Positions 1 to 7,800 of a DNA stretch of 22,993 nucleotides are shown piece by piece. Location of the stretch: the NCBI GenBank assembly GCA_900547135.1, contig URFJ01000015.1, forward strand, positions 1-22,993, read 5' to 3'. Each line of letters starts with the position of its first letter. The first letter of the stretch is position 1. The notes under the pieces are model-generated. The model ran no database searches. It saw only the letters and a list, made by a program, of their open reading frames with translations, and was not told the DNA's origin. The position numbers and the translations under genes are program-made. The stretch is from an uncultured Eubacteriales bacterium. GTDB taxonomy: Bacteria; Bacillota; Clostridia; Christensenellales; CAG-138.

Positions 1-86
1 TGGATTGGCAACGCTGCATCCGATGCATGGAATTGGATTGAAAACGCGGCTATTGATGTCGGCGACTTCTTTAAGTCAACTTTTGG
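1..86 (+). repeat. Direct repeat copy A (Rhs linker)
   Basis: Bases 1-86 match 1513-1598 at 84 of 86 positions (differences at 63 and 81). Similarity stops abruptly just after codons for STFG, where the two toxin tips diverge. This is the conserved-core/variable-tip boundary typical of recombining Rhs genes. Confidence 0.9.
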
Positions 87-531
87 TTTTGATTATAATT
101 ATATTGAAAGGAATATAAGAACAAATTCATATGTCCCGGGATCTCCAATCAGGTATGATATATCGACAGAAACCCAGGTGGTCATTAAAGGAAACGGGAA
201 TGGAAACAAGCCGATTGTATTCTATTTAGACAATATCAACGGGAGCTTCTTAGAGTCTTATGTTGGACTAAAAGTTAATATAGGAGAATTATATGCTGAT
301 ATAAGGCTTGGTCTTGACGATATTGGGATTCATTTGGGTGATAGTACAAACTCACTGGGTATATCCTTGTCGTTAAAGGAGCTTGGAAAATTAAAGATAG
401 GAGCCAGCCAGGTTATGCCAACAAATGAATTTACAGATGTAGTTATGAACCATGAAATTGTGGTAGATGTATTAATGTTGGCGTTGATATATTTAACTGC
501 GGGTTCTGCTGCACCAGTGCCAGCATATTAA
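1..531 (+). CDS. C-terminal tip of Rhs-type polymorphic toxin, module 1 (5' end outside window)
   Basis: The frame is open from base 1, so this is the 3' end of a longer gene; 176 residues are visible. Residues 1-28 (WIGNAASDAWNWIENAAID and following) are a linker shared with the second module, where the Rhs core tail precedes it. From about residue 60 comes a tip with KPIVFYLD, a G-x-DDIG motif, SLKELGKLKIG and a hydrophobic small-residue C-terminus ending PVPAY. The same family occurs in module 2 (1251-2069). I do not recognise the tip as a named toxin. The hydrophobic tail and the membrane-type immunity partner directly downstream (569-1198) suggest action at a membrane, which is inference. 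Whether an intact Rhs core lies to the left cannot be seen; this could be the live toxin or another displaced tip. Confidence 0.7.
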   Translation, partial: WIGNAASDAWNWIENAAIDVGDFFKSTFGFDYNYIERNIRTNSYVPGSPIRYDISTETQVVIKGNGNGNKPIVFYLDNINGSFLESYVGLKVNIGELYADIRLGLDDIGIHLGDSTNSLGISLSLKELGKLKIGASQVMPTNEFTDVVMNHEIVVDVLMLALIYLTAGSAAPVPAY

Positions 532-568
532 TTATATAATAATGTAATGTATAGAGGAGGATAATAAA

Positions 569-1198
569 ATGCTTTATGTAATATATAGAATAGTGGCTAT
601 ATTGCTGATAATAGGTATATGCATTTTGATATTTAGAAAGAAATGCTTATTACTATTTAGGACTAAAGCGCTTTCAATAATAACAGTGCTGTTTGTAATA
701 GCATTGTTCTATACCAGCTTATATCTGCCCATTGAAGAGAATTGGGTTAGGTTTGACACTCCAGAGGAAGCGTTTGAGTATACATACTTTAATAAAAAGA
801 TTTTGCAGGTAATAGAGGATGGGGAGTGCGCCTTTATAGTATATGAGGATTCAAATATGGGGGTTATGTATATATCATTAAATAAAGAATGTGATAAATG
901 GAAAATGCATAATGCATATTCAGCTTATTCGATAAATCTAATACCATTGGGTTATGAATCAATTATATATGTTACAAACAGTAACTGTAACAAAACTTTA
1001 GTTATAATTGAGGAGTATTTTTTAGATATTAATCAAGGAAGAAAAACAATAGAGGATAATCTTAATTCTGAGTTTAAATGCTTTCATACTCTAAAAGAAA
1101 ACACCGGATATTATACAGTGTTTACTTATACAGTAATGGAAGCTAATATAGCCGATTATGAGTTAAGGTTGGACGGAGAGATAGTAGAGTGGGATTAA
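569..1198 (+). CDS. Putative two-TM immunity protein, module 1
   Basis: A 209-residue protein starts at ATG 569 after an AGAGGAGG ribosome-binding site (553-560), 37 bp downstream of the toxin tip. Two N-terminal membrane helices are clear: about residues 5-22 (YRIVAILLIIGICILIF) and 33-53, separated by a basic loop (RKKCLLLFRTK). A soluble C-terminal domain of about 150 residues begins with a TPEEAFEY motif and ends GEIVEWD. It is homologous to the protein at 2095-2733. Position behind a toxin tip, small size and paralogy with the second module support an immunity role, but no characterised family is recognised. The gene is AT-rich compared with the Rhs core fragment downstream, as is common for tip/immunity cassettes. 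Confidence 0.65.
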   Translation: MLYVIYRIVAILLIIGICILIFRKKCLLLFRTKALSIITVLFVIALFYTSLYLPIEENWVRFDTPEEAFEYTYFNKKILQVIEDGECAFIVYEDSNMGVMYISLNKECDKWKMHNAYSAYSINLIPLGYESIIYVTNSNCNKTLVIIEEYFLDINQGRKTIEDNLNSEFKCFHTLKENTGYYTVFTYTVMEANIADYELRLDGEIVEWD

Positions 1199-1225
1199 AT
1201 AGGAACACTTAGATTAGCGCGAATA

Positions 1226-1266
1226 TTGTGACTATGAGCATGGCTAGACCATGCTTATAGTCATGA
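1226..1266 (+). repeat. Junction hairpin H1 between immunity gene 1 and displaced Rhs fragment 2
   Basis: The arms are 1226-1243 and 1249-1266, an 18-bp stem with three G-T (G-U) pairs and loop CTAGA. There is no T-tract after it, so it is not a classic intrinsic terminator. It is homologous to H2 at 2751-2789, and all stem differences between the two preserve pairing. The right arm contains ATG 1251 and touches ATG 1263, so it would mask any start codon of the following fragment. Confidence 0.85.
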
Positions 1267-2069
1267 GCGCTAGGTACTACGACCCAGCGACGGGACGGTT
1301 TATCTCGCAGGACACATACACGGGAACGCCGTACGCGCCGTGGACGCAGCACCTGTACAGCTATTGTGGTAACAACCCTGTTAATATGGTGGACCCGACC
1401 GGGCATATGCCGATAAAGCCGATGGCTGTTTGCGATGGGGGGACTACGCGTGTTGTACCTGAACCGTCGGGGTCAGATGAAAATGTATCGTGGTGGAATA
1501 AAACGGTTGATTGGATTGGCAACGCTGCATCCGATGCATGGAATTGGATTGAAAACGCGGCTATTGATGTCGGTGACTTCTTTAAGTCAACGTTTGGGTG
1601 GGAGTATATAAATGAGACGGACTATGTCAAGGTATACCCTAATCCGCTATCATGGTCACCAATTAAATATGAGATGTCAGAAACAAGGTCGACTGTTATA
1701 GAGAGCGGTGGCAACGGATATAAGCCTATATTATTTTATTTAGATAAGGTAAATGGAAGTTTCTTTGAATCCAGTGTAGGAATGAAAGTGAGTAAAGGAG
1801 ATGAAAACTCACCATATAAATATGATATTGATTATAGAATTGGTGTAGATGATATAGGATTCAGCTTTGGTAATGATAAGCACCGATTTAGATTATCAGT
1901 ATCGTTGAAAGAAGTTGGCAGGATAAGAATAGGAACAAGCAATGCGATACCTGCAGGTAACTATACTAGTGCAGTGCTAAATCAAGATATTGTAATTGAT
2001 CCACTTATAATATTGCTTGCTTTCGCTACTGCTGGAGCTGGATCGTCTGTACCCGTTCCAGCATATTAA
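1251..2069 (+). CDS. Displaced Rhs C-terminal fragment with toxin tip, module 2
   Basis: The frame is 272 codons from ATG 1251 (or 268 from ATG 1263). It begins with the last part of an Rhs repeat core: RYYDPATGRFISQD, then YSYCGNNPVNMVDPTGH. That is the classical Rhs core C-terminal signature preceding the variable tip. A linker (about residues 70-118) is almost identical to bases 1-86. The tip (about 150-272) carries KPILFYLD, VDDIGFSFG, SLKEVGRIRIG and the end PVPAY, homologous to module 1. No ribosome-binding site is seen, and the start lies inside hairpin H1. I therefore read it as an orphan tip, expressed only after recombination into a full-length rhs gene or by read-through. GC is high to about 1450 and falls sharply in the tip, showing mosaic origin. 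Confidence 0.75.
   Translation: MLIVMSARYYDPATGRFISQDTYTGTPYAPWTQHLYSYCGNNPVNMVDPTGHMPIKPMAVCDGGTTRVVPEPSGSDENVSWWNKTVDWIGNAASDAWNWIENAAIDVGDFFKSTFGWEYINETDYVKVYPNPLSWSPIKYEMSETRSTVIESGGNGYKPILFYLDKVNGSFFESSVGMKVSKGDENSPYKYDIDYRIGVDDIGFSFGNDKHRFRLSVSLKEVGRIRIGTSNAIPAGNYTSAVLNQDIVIDPLIILLAFATAGAGSSVPVPAY
1513..1598 (+). repeat. Direct repeat copy B (Rhs linker)
   Basis: This is the partner of 1-86, 1512 bp downstream, with two mismatches. Recombination between the copies would replace one tip/immunity pair with the other and excise about 1.5 kb. Confidence 0.9.
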
Positions 2070-2094
2070 TAATATATAGAAGGAGTAAAATAAA

Positions 2095-2733
2095 ATGTTA
2101 TATTTATTATACAGAGTAATCGCTATACTCTTAATAATAGGTTTAAGTATTCTGGTATTTGGCAAAAGGTGCTTGATATTATTTAGAACGAAGGTAATGG
2201 CAATAGTAACAGTAATATTAGTAATTGCATTGTTTTACGCAAGTATAAATTTGCCATTTGAAATAAAATGGATTGAATTTAATACATGTGAAGAAGCATT
2301 TAGGTATTCATATACTAATAATATTCTTAATATAATAGAGGAAGAAGATTGTGCATTTGTTGTATACGAAGGTTCAAGTAATAGCATAATGTATACATGC
2401 TTAAACAAATATGGAGATAAGTGGAAAGCAAACGACCCATATTCTGTAGAAAATATTGAGCTTAAATCAATAGAAGATGCCTATATAACAAAAGTTAGTA
2501 ATAAAAGAAATCATAAAATATTAATAATAATGGAAGAATATTTAATGAAAAACCAGGAGGGATTAAAAAAGATCGAGGATAATCAAAAATCAAAATTTAT
2601 TAGTTTTAGCACTCCATATAAAGATACCGATTTTTATACTATATTTACTTATGCTGTTATAAAAGCAAATATAGATAATTATGAGCTTAAAGTTGATGGG
2701 GAGGTGATAGAGTGGAGACTAGATAATAACTAA
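2095..2733 (+). CDS. Putative two-TM immunity protein, module 2
   Basis: A 212-residue protein starts at ATG 2095 after GAAGGAG (2079-2085), 25 bp after the toxin tip. It has the same architecture as the protein at 569-1198: TM helix 1 around residues 5-22 (YRVIAILLIIGLSILVF), a basic loop with LFRTK, TM helix 2 around 33-53, then a soluble domain starting near CEEAFRYSY and closing GEVIEWR. The membrane half is better conserved than the soluble half, which fits immunity proteins whose specificity lies in the variable part (inference). The family is unnamed to me. Confidence 0.65.
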   Translation: MLYLLYRVIAILLIIGLSILVFGKRCLILFRTKVMAIVTVILVIALFYASINLPFEIKWIEFNTCEEAFRYSYTNNILNIIEEEDCAFVVYEGSSNSIMYTCLNKYGDKWKANDPYSVENIELKSIEDAYITKVSNKRNHKILIIMEEYLMKNQEGLKKIEDNQKSKFISFSTPYKDTDFYTIFTYAVIKANIDNYELKVDGEVIEWRLDNN

Positions 2734-2750
2734 ATATATTGAGATAATAT

Positions 2751-2789
2751 TATAACTATAAGTATAGCACAGCTATACTTATAGTTATA
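2751..2789 (+). repeat. Junction hairpin H2 between immunity gene 2 and displaced Rhs fragment 3
   Basis: The arms 2751-2768 and 2772-2789 are perfectly complementary (18 bp, loop ACA). No T-tract follows. Aligned with H1 and starting from the same AATATT lead-in, it differs at nine stem positions, and each change keeps a Watson-Crick or G-U pair. Confidence 0.9.
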
Positions 2790-2837
2790 TGCACGGTAAT
2801 AAAGGACCGAATCGAGACGGGAAGCTGGGACGGATGG

Positions 2838-3626
2838 ATGGAAGCAGCGTACAGAGGCGGAGCGCAAGGCTTTGGAGATGGCTCGACGATGGGATTTATA
2901 GCAGGCGGGATTTCGAGTACAATAGATGTAATACGAAGCAACAGGATAATGTCAAAGATGACAGGAATGTGCTTTGTAGCAGGAACACAGGTACAAACGG
3001 AAGAAGGGAAGGTGAATATAGAGGAGATAGAGGCGGGAGACCGCGTATGGGCTGAAAACCCGGAGACGGGAGAGAAGGGAGTAAAGAGAGTAGTACGGAC
3101 CTTTGAAAGGGAGACGGAGGAAGTGGTGCACGTATACGCAGGAGGAGAAGAGATAACCACAACGGCGGAGCACCCGTTCTACGTCGCAAAGCGTGGATGG
3201 ACCAAGGCGATAGAGCTAAGGGCTGGGGACGTCCTGGTAAGTGTCAACGGCGAATATGTCATATTAGAGAAGATAGAACACGAACTACTGGAAAGTCCGG
3301 TAAAGGTATATAACTTCGAGGTTGAGGACTTCCATACCTACTATGTAGGCGATTCGGGCGTTCTGGTTCATAATACGTGTAATCCAACTAGTGCGTCACA
3401 AATGCAAAAACAAGTTGAACGCGGTCAAGCACCCAAATATGTTGACCGTGTCGACTCTCCACATATAGAAGGCCAAAAGCCACATATACATTTTGCTGAT
3501 AAAACATCAATTAATATTGATGGGACGATTCATGATAAACACAGAGGAATACCTACGATTTCAAACAAGGAAGCTAAATGGTTGCAAGAAAATGGGTGGT
3601 CAATTTTAAAATTAAACGATAGTTAA
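2838..3626 (+). CDS. Displaced Rhs/polymorphic toxin fragment: Hint domain plus toxin tip, module 3
   Basis: The fragment has 262 codons from ATG 2838; the frame is open back to 2748 (IETGSWDGW upstream), so the fragment may begin at H2 rather than at a true start, and no convincing ribosome-binding site is present. Residues 1-44 are a glycine-rich pre-toxin linker. A complete Hint/pretoxin autoprocessing domain spans 45-181: N-terminal Cys45 in MCFVAGTQV, T-x-x-H block TTAEHPF with His112, and the C-terminal junction VLVHNTC (His178, Asn179, Cys181). Such domains self-cleave to release the tip. The tip (182-262) has RVDSPHIEGQKPHIHF, an N-x-DGT motif and WLQENGW. From memory this resembles polymorphic toxin type 17, which I cannot confirm. 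Its immunity partner follows directly. Confidence 0.75.
   Translation: MEAAYRGGAQGFGDGSTMGFIAGGISSTIDVIRSNRIMSKMTGMCFVAGTQVQTEEGKVNIEEIEAGDRVWAENPETGEKGVKRVVRTFERETEEVVHVYAGGEEITTTAEHPFYVAKRGWTKAIELRAGDVLVSVNGEYVILEKIEHELLESPVKVYNFEVEDFHTYYVGDSGVLVHNTCNPTSASQMQKQVERGQAPKYVDRVDSPHIEGQKPHIHFADKTSINIDGTIHDKHRGIPTISNKEAKWLQENGWSILKLNDS
3270..3380 (+). repeat. Hint C-terminal segment, copy 1 (copy 2 at 3961-4071)
   Basis: The 37-codon segment from KIEHELLESPVKVYNF through the VLVHN-x-C junction recurs at 3961-4071 with 99 of 111 bases identical. Ten of the twelve differences are silent; the other two change Glu to Asp and Thr to Met. This shows past selection for function in both copies. Confidence 0.9.
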
Positions 3627-3640
3627 GGAGCTGGTAACTA

Positions 3641-3892
3641 ATGAAATTATTCGGATACAAAATTGGTAAAAATGCAAATAAGCCAATGGCATTAAAAGAA
3701 GCTTCTATTGTATGTATGCCATCAGAATTAAATAAATTAATTAATTTTTTAATTGATGCTGAAAAAGAATTGTTGCCACATGTTGAGCAATATGAAGTGT
3801 GTACACTCGAAATTCTAGATTGGGACAAGGAGTGGGGACGTAACAATCCCGCCTTGATTGTGGCTTTGGTACCAGAAGAACTAAAAACATAA
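3641..3892 (+). CDS. Putative immunity protein, module 3
   Basis: A small acidic protein of 83 residues starts at ATG 3641. Its AAGGAG site (3625-3630) overlaps the toxin stop codon, implying translational coupling. It has no membrane segment or signal peptide, so it should be cytoplasmic. The segment EASIVCMPSELNKLINFLIDA followed by HVEQYEV recalls small immunity proteins of the Imm32 type from memory, not confirmed. Position immediately after a Hint-linked toxin tip is the main support for the immunity role. Confidence 0.6.
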   Translation: MKLFGYKIGKNANKPMALKEASIVCMPSELNKLINFLIDAEKELLPHVEQYEVCTLEILDWDKEWGRNNPALIVALVPEELKT

Positions 3893-3907
3893 TATATAAT
3901 CAATGAT

Positions 3908-3935
3908 TGTACGGACGAAAATTTTCAGCCGTGCA
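3908..3935 (+). repeat. Junction hairpin H3 between immunity gene 3 and remnant 4
   Basis: TGTACGG (3908-3914) pairs with CCGTGCA (3929-3935) with one G-T pair, enclosing the palindrome GAAAATTTTC (3917-3926). It differs in sequence from H1 and H2 but occupies the equivalent position just after an immunity gene. Confidence 0.6.
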
Positions 3936-3960
3936 AACTAAAAGAATCTGCATTGTTTAG

Positions 3961-4316
3961 AAGATAGAACATGAGCTGCTGGAAAGTCCTGTCAAGGTAT
4001 ATAACTTTGATGTGGAGGATTTCCATACCTACTATGTAGGCGATTCGGGTGTTCTGGTTCATAATATGTGCAAACTTAATAATGTATTTAATTCTATTAA
4101 GGAGGCACCTAATTATGATAGTATATTTATTAAAGATAATTTGAGAAAGGTTAATGTAAAAAAAAAGAATTATTGAACGAATTGAATCAATATGGAAAGG
4201 GATGGAAAAAGGTATACAATAATGGTTATATTGAAGGACAAAAAGTTTCAATGCATTATTTTCAAAATAGAGCAGGCCAAATATTTGATCTATGGATTAA
4301 AGATGGATGGAGTTGA
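3961..4316 (+). pseudogene. Truncated Hint-toxin remnant with -1 frame change, module 4
   Basis: A TAG stop at 3958-3960 lies directly upstream and no ATG precedes the Hint segment, so this is a 5'-truncated piece. It starts with the last 37 codons of a Hint domain ending VLVHNMC, then a tip: NNVFNSIKEAPNYDSIF and following. In the initial frame it stops at 4174-4176. In the -1 frame from 4167 the tip continues to a TGA at 4314-4316, with ELLNELNQYGKGWKKVY, VSMHYFQNRAGQIFDLW and the end KDGWS. That is a credible toxin C-terminus lying directly before its immunity gene. The switch falls in A9 (4158-4166). It may be a one-base deletion, a sequencing error or programmed slippage. Confidence 0.75.
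4158..4167 (+). other. Slippery A AAA AAG sequence at the frame change
   Basis: In the zero frame the codons read GTA AAA AAA AAG, so the heptamer A AAA AAG (4161-4167) is phased as in E. coli dnaX. Slipping -1 there gives GAA at 4167-4169 and enters the frame that completes the toxin tip. A purine-rich GAGAAAGG (4143-4150) lies 10 nt upstream, comparable in place to the Shine-Dalgarno-like stimulator in dnaX. No strong downstream stem is evident. Confidence 0.5.
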
Positions 4317-4321
4317 TTTAT

Positions 4322-4678
4322 ATGTATATATATAAGCTTAATTTCTTAATTCTTAATGGTTTAGAGAATACAATTATAGAAAATAAAATTGATGATTTTG
4401 TGCAAGATGCGATAGATAATCTTAATAAAGAGCATCAAACCGAAGAAGTAGAAATTGTTTCAGTACAAGTATGTGACATTGCAGGAGAAAACTATGGCGT
4501 ATGTGAAATATGTCAGACTTGGGTGAGCGATTTTTCACTAAAGAATCCAATTTTTGAATTTTCAAATGGAGTAAAAATTGGTGAAGGATGGAGGTGTGAT
4601 ATATGTATTGGAAAAAATAATGATCATTCTTTTTTGCCAATACGAACAGACATCCGAAATAATGATCAACTAAATTAG
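4322..4678 (+). CDS. Putative immunity protein with a zinc-ribbon-like Cys pattern, module 4
   Basis: I prefer ATG 4322 (118 aa, MYIYKLNFLILNG) over ATG 4307. A GGAG at 4309-4312 suits 4322, and 4307 overlaps the end of the toxin tip. There is no signal peptide or membrane helix. Two C-x-x-C pairs, VCEIC and RCDIC, are about 35 residues apart and could bind one zinc ion. The region between them is WVSDFSLKNPIFEF. The family is unrecognised. Position directly after a toxin tip, last gene of the array and followed by a terminator, supports an immunity role. Its open frame is intact although the partner toxin is broken. Confidence 0.55.
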   Translation: MYIYKLNFLILNGLENTIIENKIDDFVQDAIDNLNKEHQTEEVEIVSVQVCDIAGENYGVCEICQTWVSDFSLKNPIFEFSNGVKIGEGWRCDICIGKNNDHSFLPIRTDIRNNDQLN

Positions 4679-4748
4679 AATTGCTTATCTATAACTTAAA
4701 GTAAGTAGATAGAGTTACATTATAAGTTGATTGTAAGACTAGACTGGT

Positions 4749-4789
4749 AAAAAAGGGGCTACTCTGTTGGGTTTCAGAGCAGCCCCTTT
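4749..4789 (-). terminator. Strong intrinsic terminator (mainly minus strand, partly bidirectional)
   Basis: AAAGGGGCT (4752-4760) pairs with AGCCCCTTT (4781-4789), and CTCTG (4762-4766) pairs with CAGAG (4775-4779) across an A/C mismatch. On the minus strand the stem is followed by a run of six T (4754 down to 4749), ending the 1302-aa gene. On the plus strand the following bases are GCAATTTTT, so it may also stop the toxin/immunity array. Confidence 0.9.
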
Positions 4790-4836
4790 GCAATTTTTGG
4801 GGACAATCTGAATTTATAGGATATTGCGGGGTATTT

Positions 4837-7800
4837 TTATCCTGCGAATGTCTCCAGTCCTGCTATTAAACGCATTACATAAAGAGCGTCTGAAATCTCT
4901 ACATTCCCCGACCCATCCACATCAGCAAGAAGCGTCTGAAGATCGCTCAGGTTCTCAAGTTTCACAATGCTGCGCATAATCAGCATCGCATCAGATATAT
5001 CAACGGTATCGTTTGTATAAGCGTCGCCCAGCAGACCATATTCCGCCGTGATGTTGAGATCCGACTGTACGGAGGAGAAATCAGCATCCCATCCTACGAA
5101 GATGTACTGTGTTATCTCATGATACTGAGACAGAGGCATCGGGGCCACTGCAGATTCGCCGATGCCAACGGTCTGGATTTCAGATATCCATTCACCATTA
5201 ACCATGTAATTAAACGTTACACTGTAATACGTTACTATGCTTATAGAGCCGTTGGCTGCGTTTACCTCCTCAGCATCGATATCAATGGTTGTGCCGTCGA
5301 TAATGCTTGTTCCGCCCTTAACCGAAAGCGCAAGCTCATATGTTCCCTCAGCGTTGCCAGCCACAGCGAACTCAAGCGTCATGCACTCACCGCTATAGTT
5401 TTGAACCGGGTTGACAACCGCTATATCAAGCATTCCGGGAGTACTGTCGTTAACCACCACGTATGCGGCGCTGTCGGGATTTCCATAAGTAATATAGGTA
5501 AGCGCGTCAGCATTGTATTCGATGGTAAACGAACCCGCCGCGAGGTTTTCCATGCTTACGGGAACGATTACCCTTTCGCCCTGTCTCGCATCGGCATTCC
5601 CTACATTTATGCTGTAATCCGTTCCTGGCTGCGGCTCTTCGCTTGGAACAACAAACATTCCCGTGATTTCGGCCTCAAGTCCTATCTGACTGAAATAGGT
5701 TGCTTCGCCGGTCTCAAGGTTTACTTCCTGAAGTCCGTTATTGTCATAATACGAAGCCCAATACATTATCTTGTTGTCATGGTCATATGCCATTGACTGT
5801 GAAAAGTTTACGTTCTCGCATCCAGTCGGTCCGACAAGAGTAGCTTCAGCGGTTTCAAGGTCAAAGGTATAAAGCAATCCAGAAGAAGCAGTTATGCCAT
5901 ATGCAACTCCTTCTGTCGTAATTTCTATTGTCCACAGTGGACCATCGGTATCTGGCCTTCCAACTTCCGTCAGCTCCCCGCTGCTTGTATTTACTTCATA
6001 AAGCATCCAGCGGCCCTGCTCTCTAAACCCTACCGCATATAGGCGGTCAGTAGCATAGTTATATGCCATCGACAATATTTGCGCTCTGCAGTTATAGCCG
6101 TTAAGATGCCATTCCGTATCCTCAAGCGTCGTTGTAAAGAAGTCGCCTTCTTTTGTAAATCCATATATGGTACCGTTTCCATACGTCATAGCATAGGTTC
6201 CATAAGCCGGCGTATAGAGCGACTCAAGCTCAGAAGGATTATCGGCATAGAATGAAATCATGTCGTTTTGCTGACCAGCGCTATATATGCGGTAACCATA
6301 TAGGCGTGTGTGCGGAAGCCCTTCAGTTATGGTCACAACACATTCGTCGGAAAATCCTCCGTCGTTTGTTGTGGCTGTTATTATGGTTACACCAACAGAT
6401 ACACCCGTTACAACGCCGTTCTCGTCAACTGTAGCGATCGCTGGATCCTGCGAGGAGAATGAAACGTTTTGATCATAAGCTATGTCGGGTCCTATTGTCC
6501 ACTCAAGCTGCGAACTCATCCCCGCGCGCATTTCAATATCTTTTGTATCAAGCTCGAAAGATTCCACGGGGATGGGTTCTCCGGCATATACGTTCATAAG
6601 CCAGCCGCGGTCATGACCTGCGCTCCAGAACCCTGCTTTCTCGTATGTCCATGTGAATGTATACTCCCCTGCTTCCGGAACAAAGTAAATAAATTCTGTC
6701 CAAGGCATGAGGTTTCCAGGTTTATCGCTAGAAAATGTTGTAATCTGCTCGCCGTTTACATAGAACGCCATGAAATCCATATTGGTCTGACAGCTTACCC
6801 GCCAGTCGAACCTGATCATCTCGCCGGCGTTCAGATAATGGGTAGCAGAAACCTCGCTTACAGTGCCGTGCTTGCCTTCATTGCCGCTTGTTCCGCATAT
6901 TTCATCACGGAAATTAACAACATACCACGGGAATTCTCCATCCGTTTCAAAATGCAGCAGCCCATCTTCGAAGTTAAGCGCCTCATCAAGCGTTTCGATC
7001 GGATCACCGCTTGCAGAACCATTAGCAAATTCAGCAAAAAATAGTCCAAGCACATAATAGCCGAGCTGTTCACCGATTATGCCTATATAGTTCATCTCTC
7101 CCGTTTCAGGATCAACGGTATACAGCATCGCCCCATTACCCAGCGATGAGTTTGCAAGGGATGTGTATGTAAGATAGCATAGTCCGTCGTTGGGATTATA
7201 CGTCATCGACGGGCTCCATCCCTGTTCGCCTGCTGACTGGGCAAGGAACGTTATGTTGCCGTCCAGGTCTAGCTTTACTATTTTCCTTGAGTTAAAATCC
7301 AGTGAAAGGAATTCCCCGTTGCCTACATAGGCAAGAGGCGTTAGTAGCAGCTGATTGTTCATATCCCAGGATGCTACCGGGGTAGCGCGCCCCGTCGTTC
7401 TGTCAAACTCGCATATATAGGACCTGTCAGCAGCGCAAATGCCATAGATCTTATCCACATCCCATGCGTAGGTTAAGTCGTTCGTCGTATAGTTACAGCT
7501 TCCAATATAGGTTGATTCGAACGTTTCCGGGTCGACGGAATAGAAATTGTTGTCTATATCCATTCCATATACGAGGTTTCCATCGTATGTGGCTTCGAAG
7601 AACTCGACTCCACCTCGGTAAAGCTCTGTCAGCGTGTTTTCAGGGTCAAGCGTGCTAAACTTTACCCATGCAGCATATGGTTCATAACCGCCGTCCTCGG
7701 TGAAGTAATTGCGCGTATAGCCCAGAAGAGTGGTTCCCTCTGGCACCGGAGGCTCGGGGTTAGCAAAATCGGCGAAGAATATGCCAAGCACATAATAGCC

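Noticed and set aside
1226..1266. H1 as a classic intrinsic terminator
   Set aside because: The stem is strong but no T-run follows on either strand, and the right arm leads straight into Rhs coding sequence.
2896..3189. Minus-strand open frames opposite the Hint domain
   Set aside because: They lie inside a clearly coding plus-strand Hint domain with catalytic motifs, have low-complexity Ser/Pro/Leu translations and no ribosome-binding site.
5119..5796. 225-codon plus-strand frame opposite the cohesin/dockerin gene
   Set aside because: It is a shadow of the minus-strand gene, whose cohesin-like domain is recognisable there; the plus translation resembles no protein.
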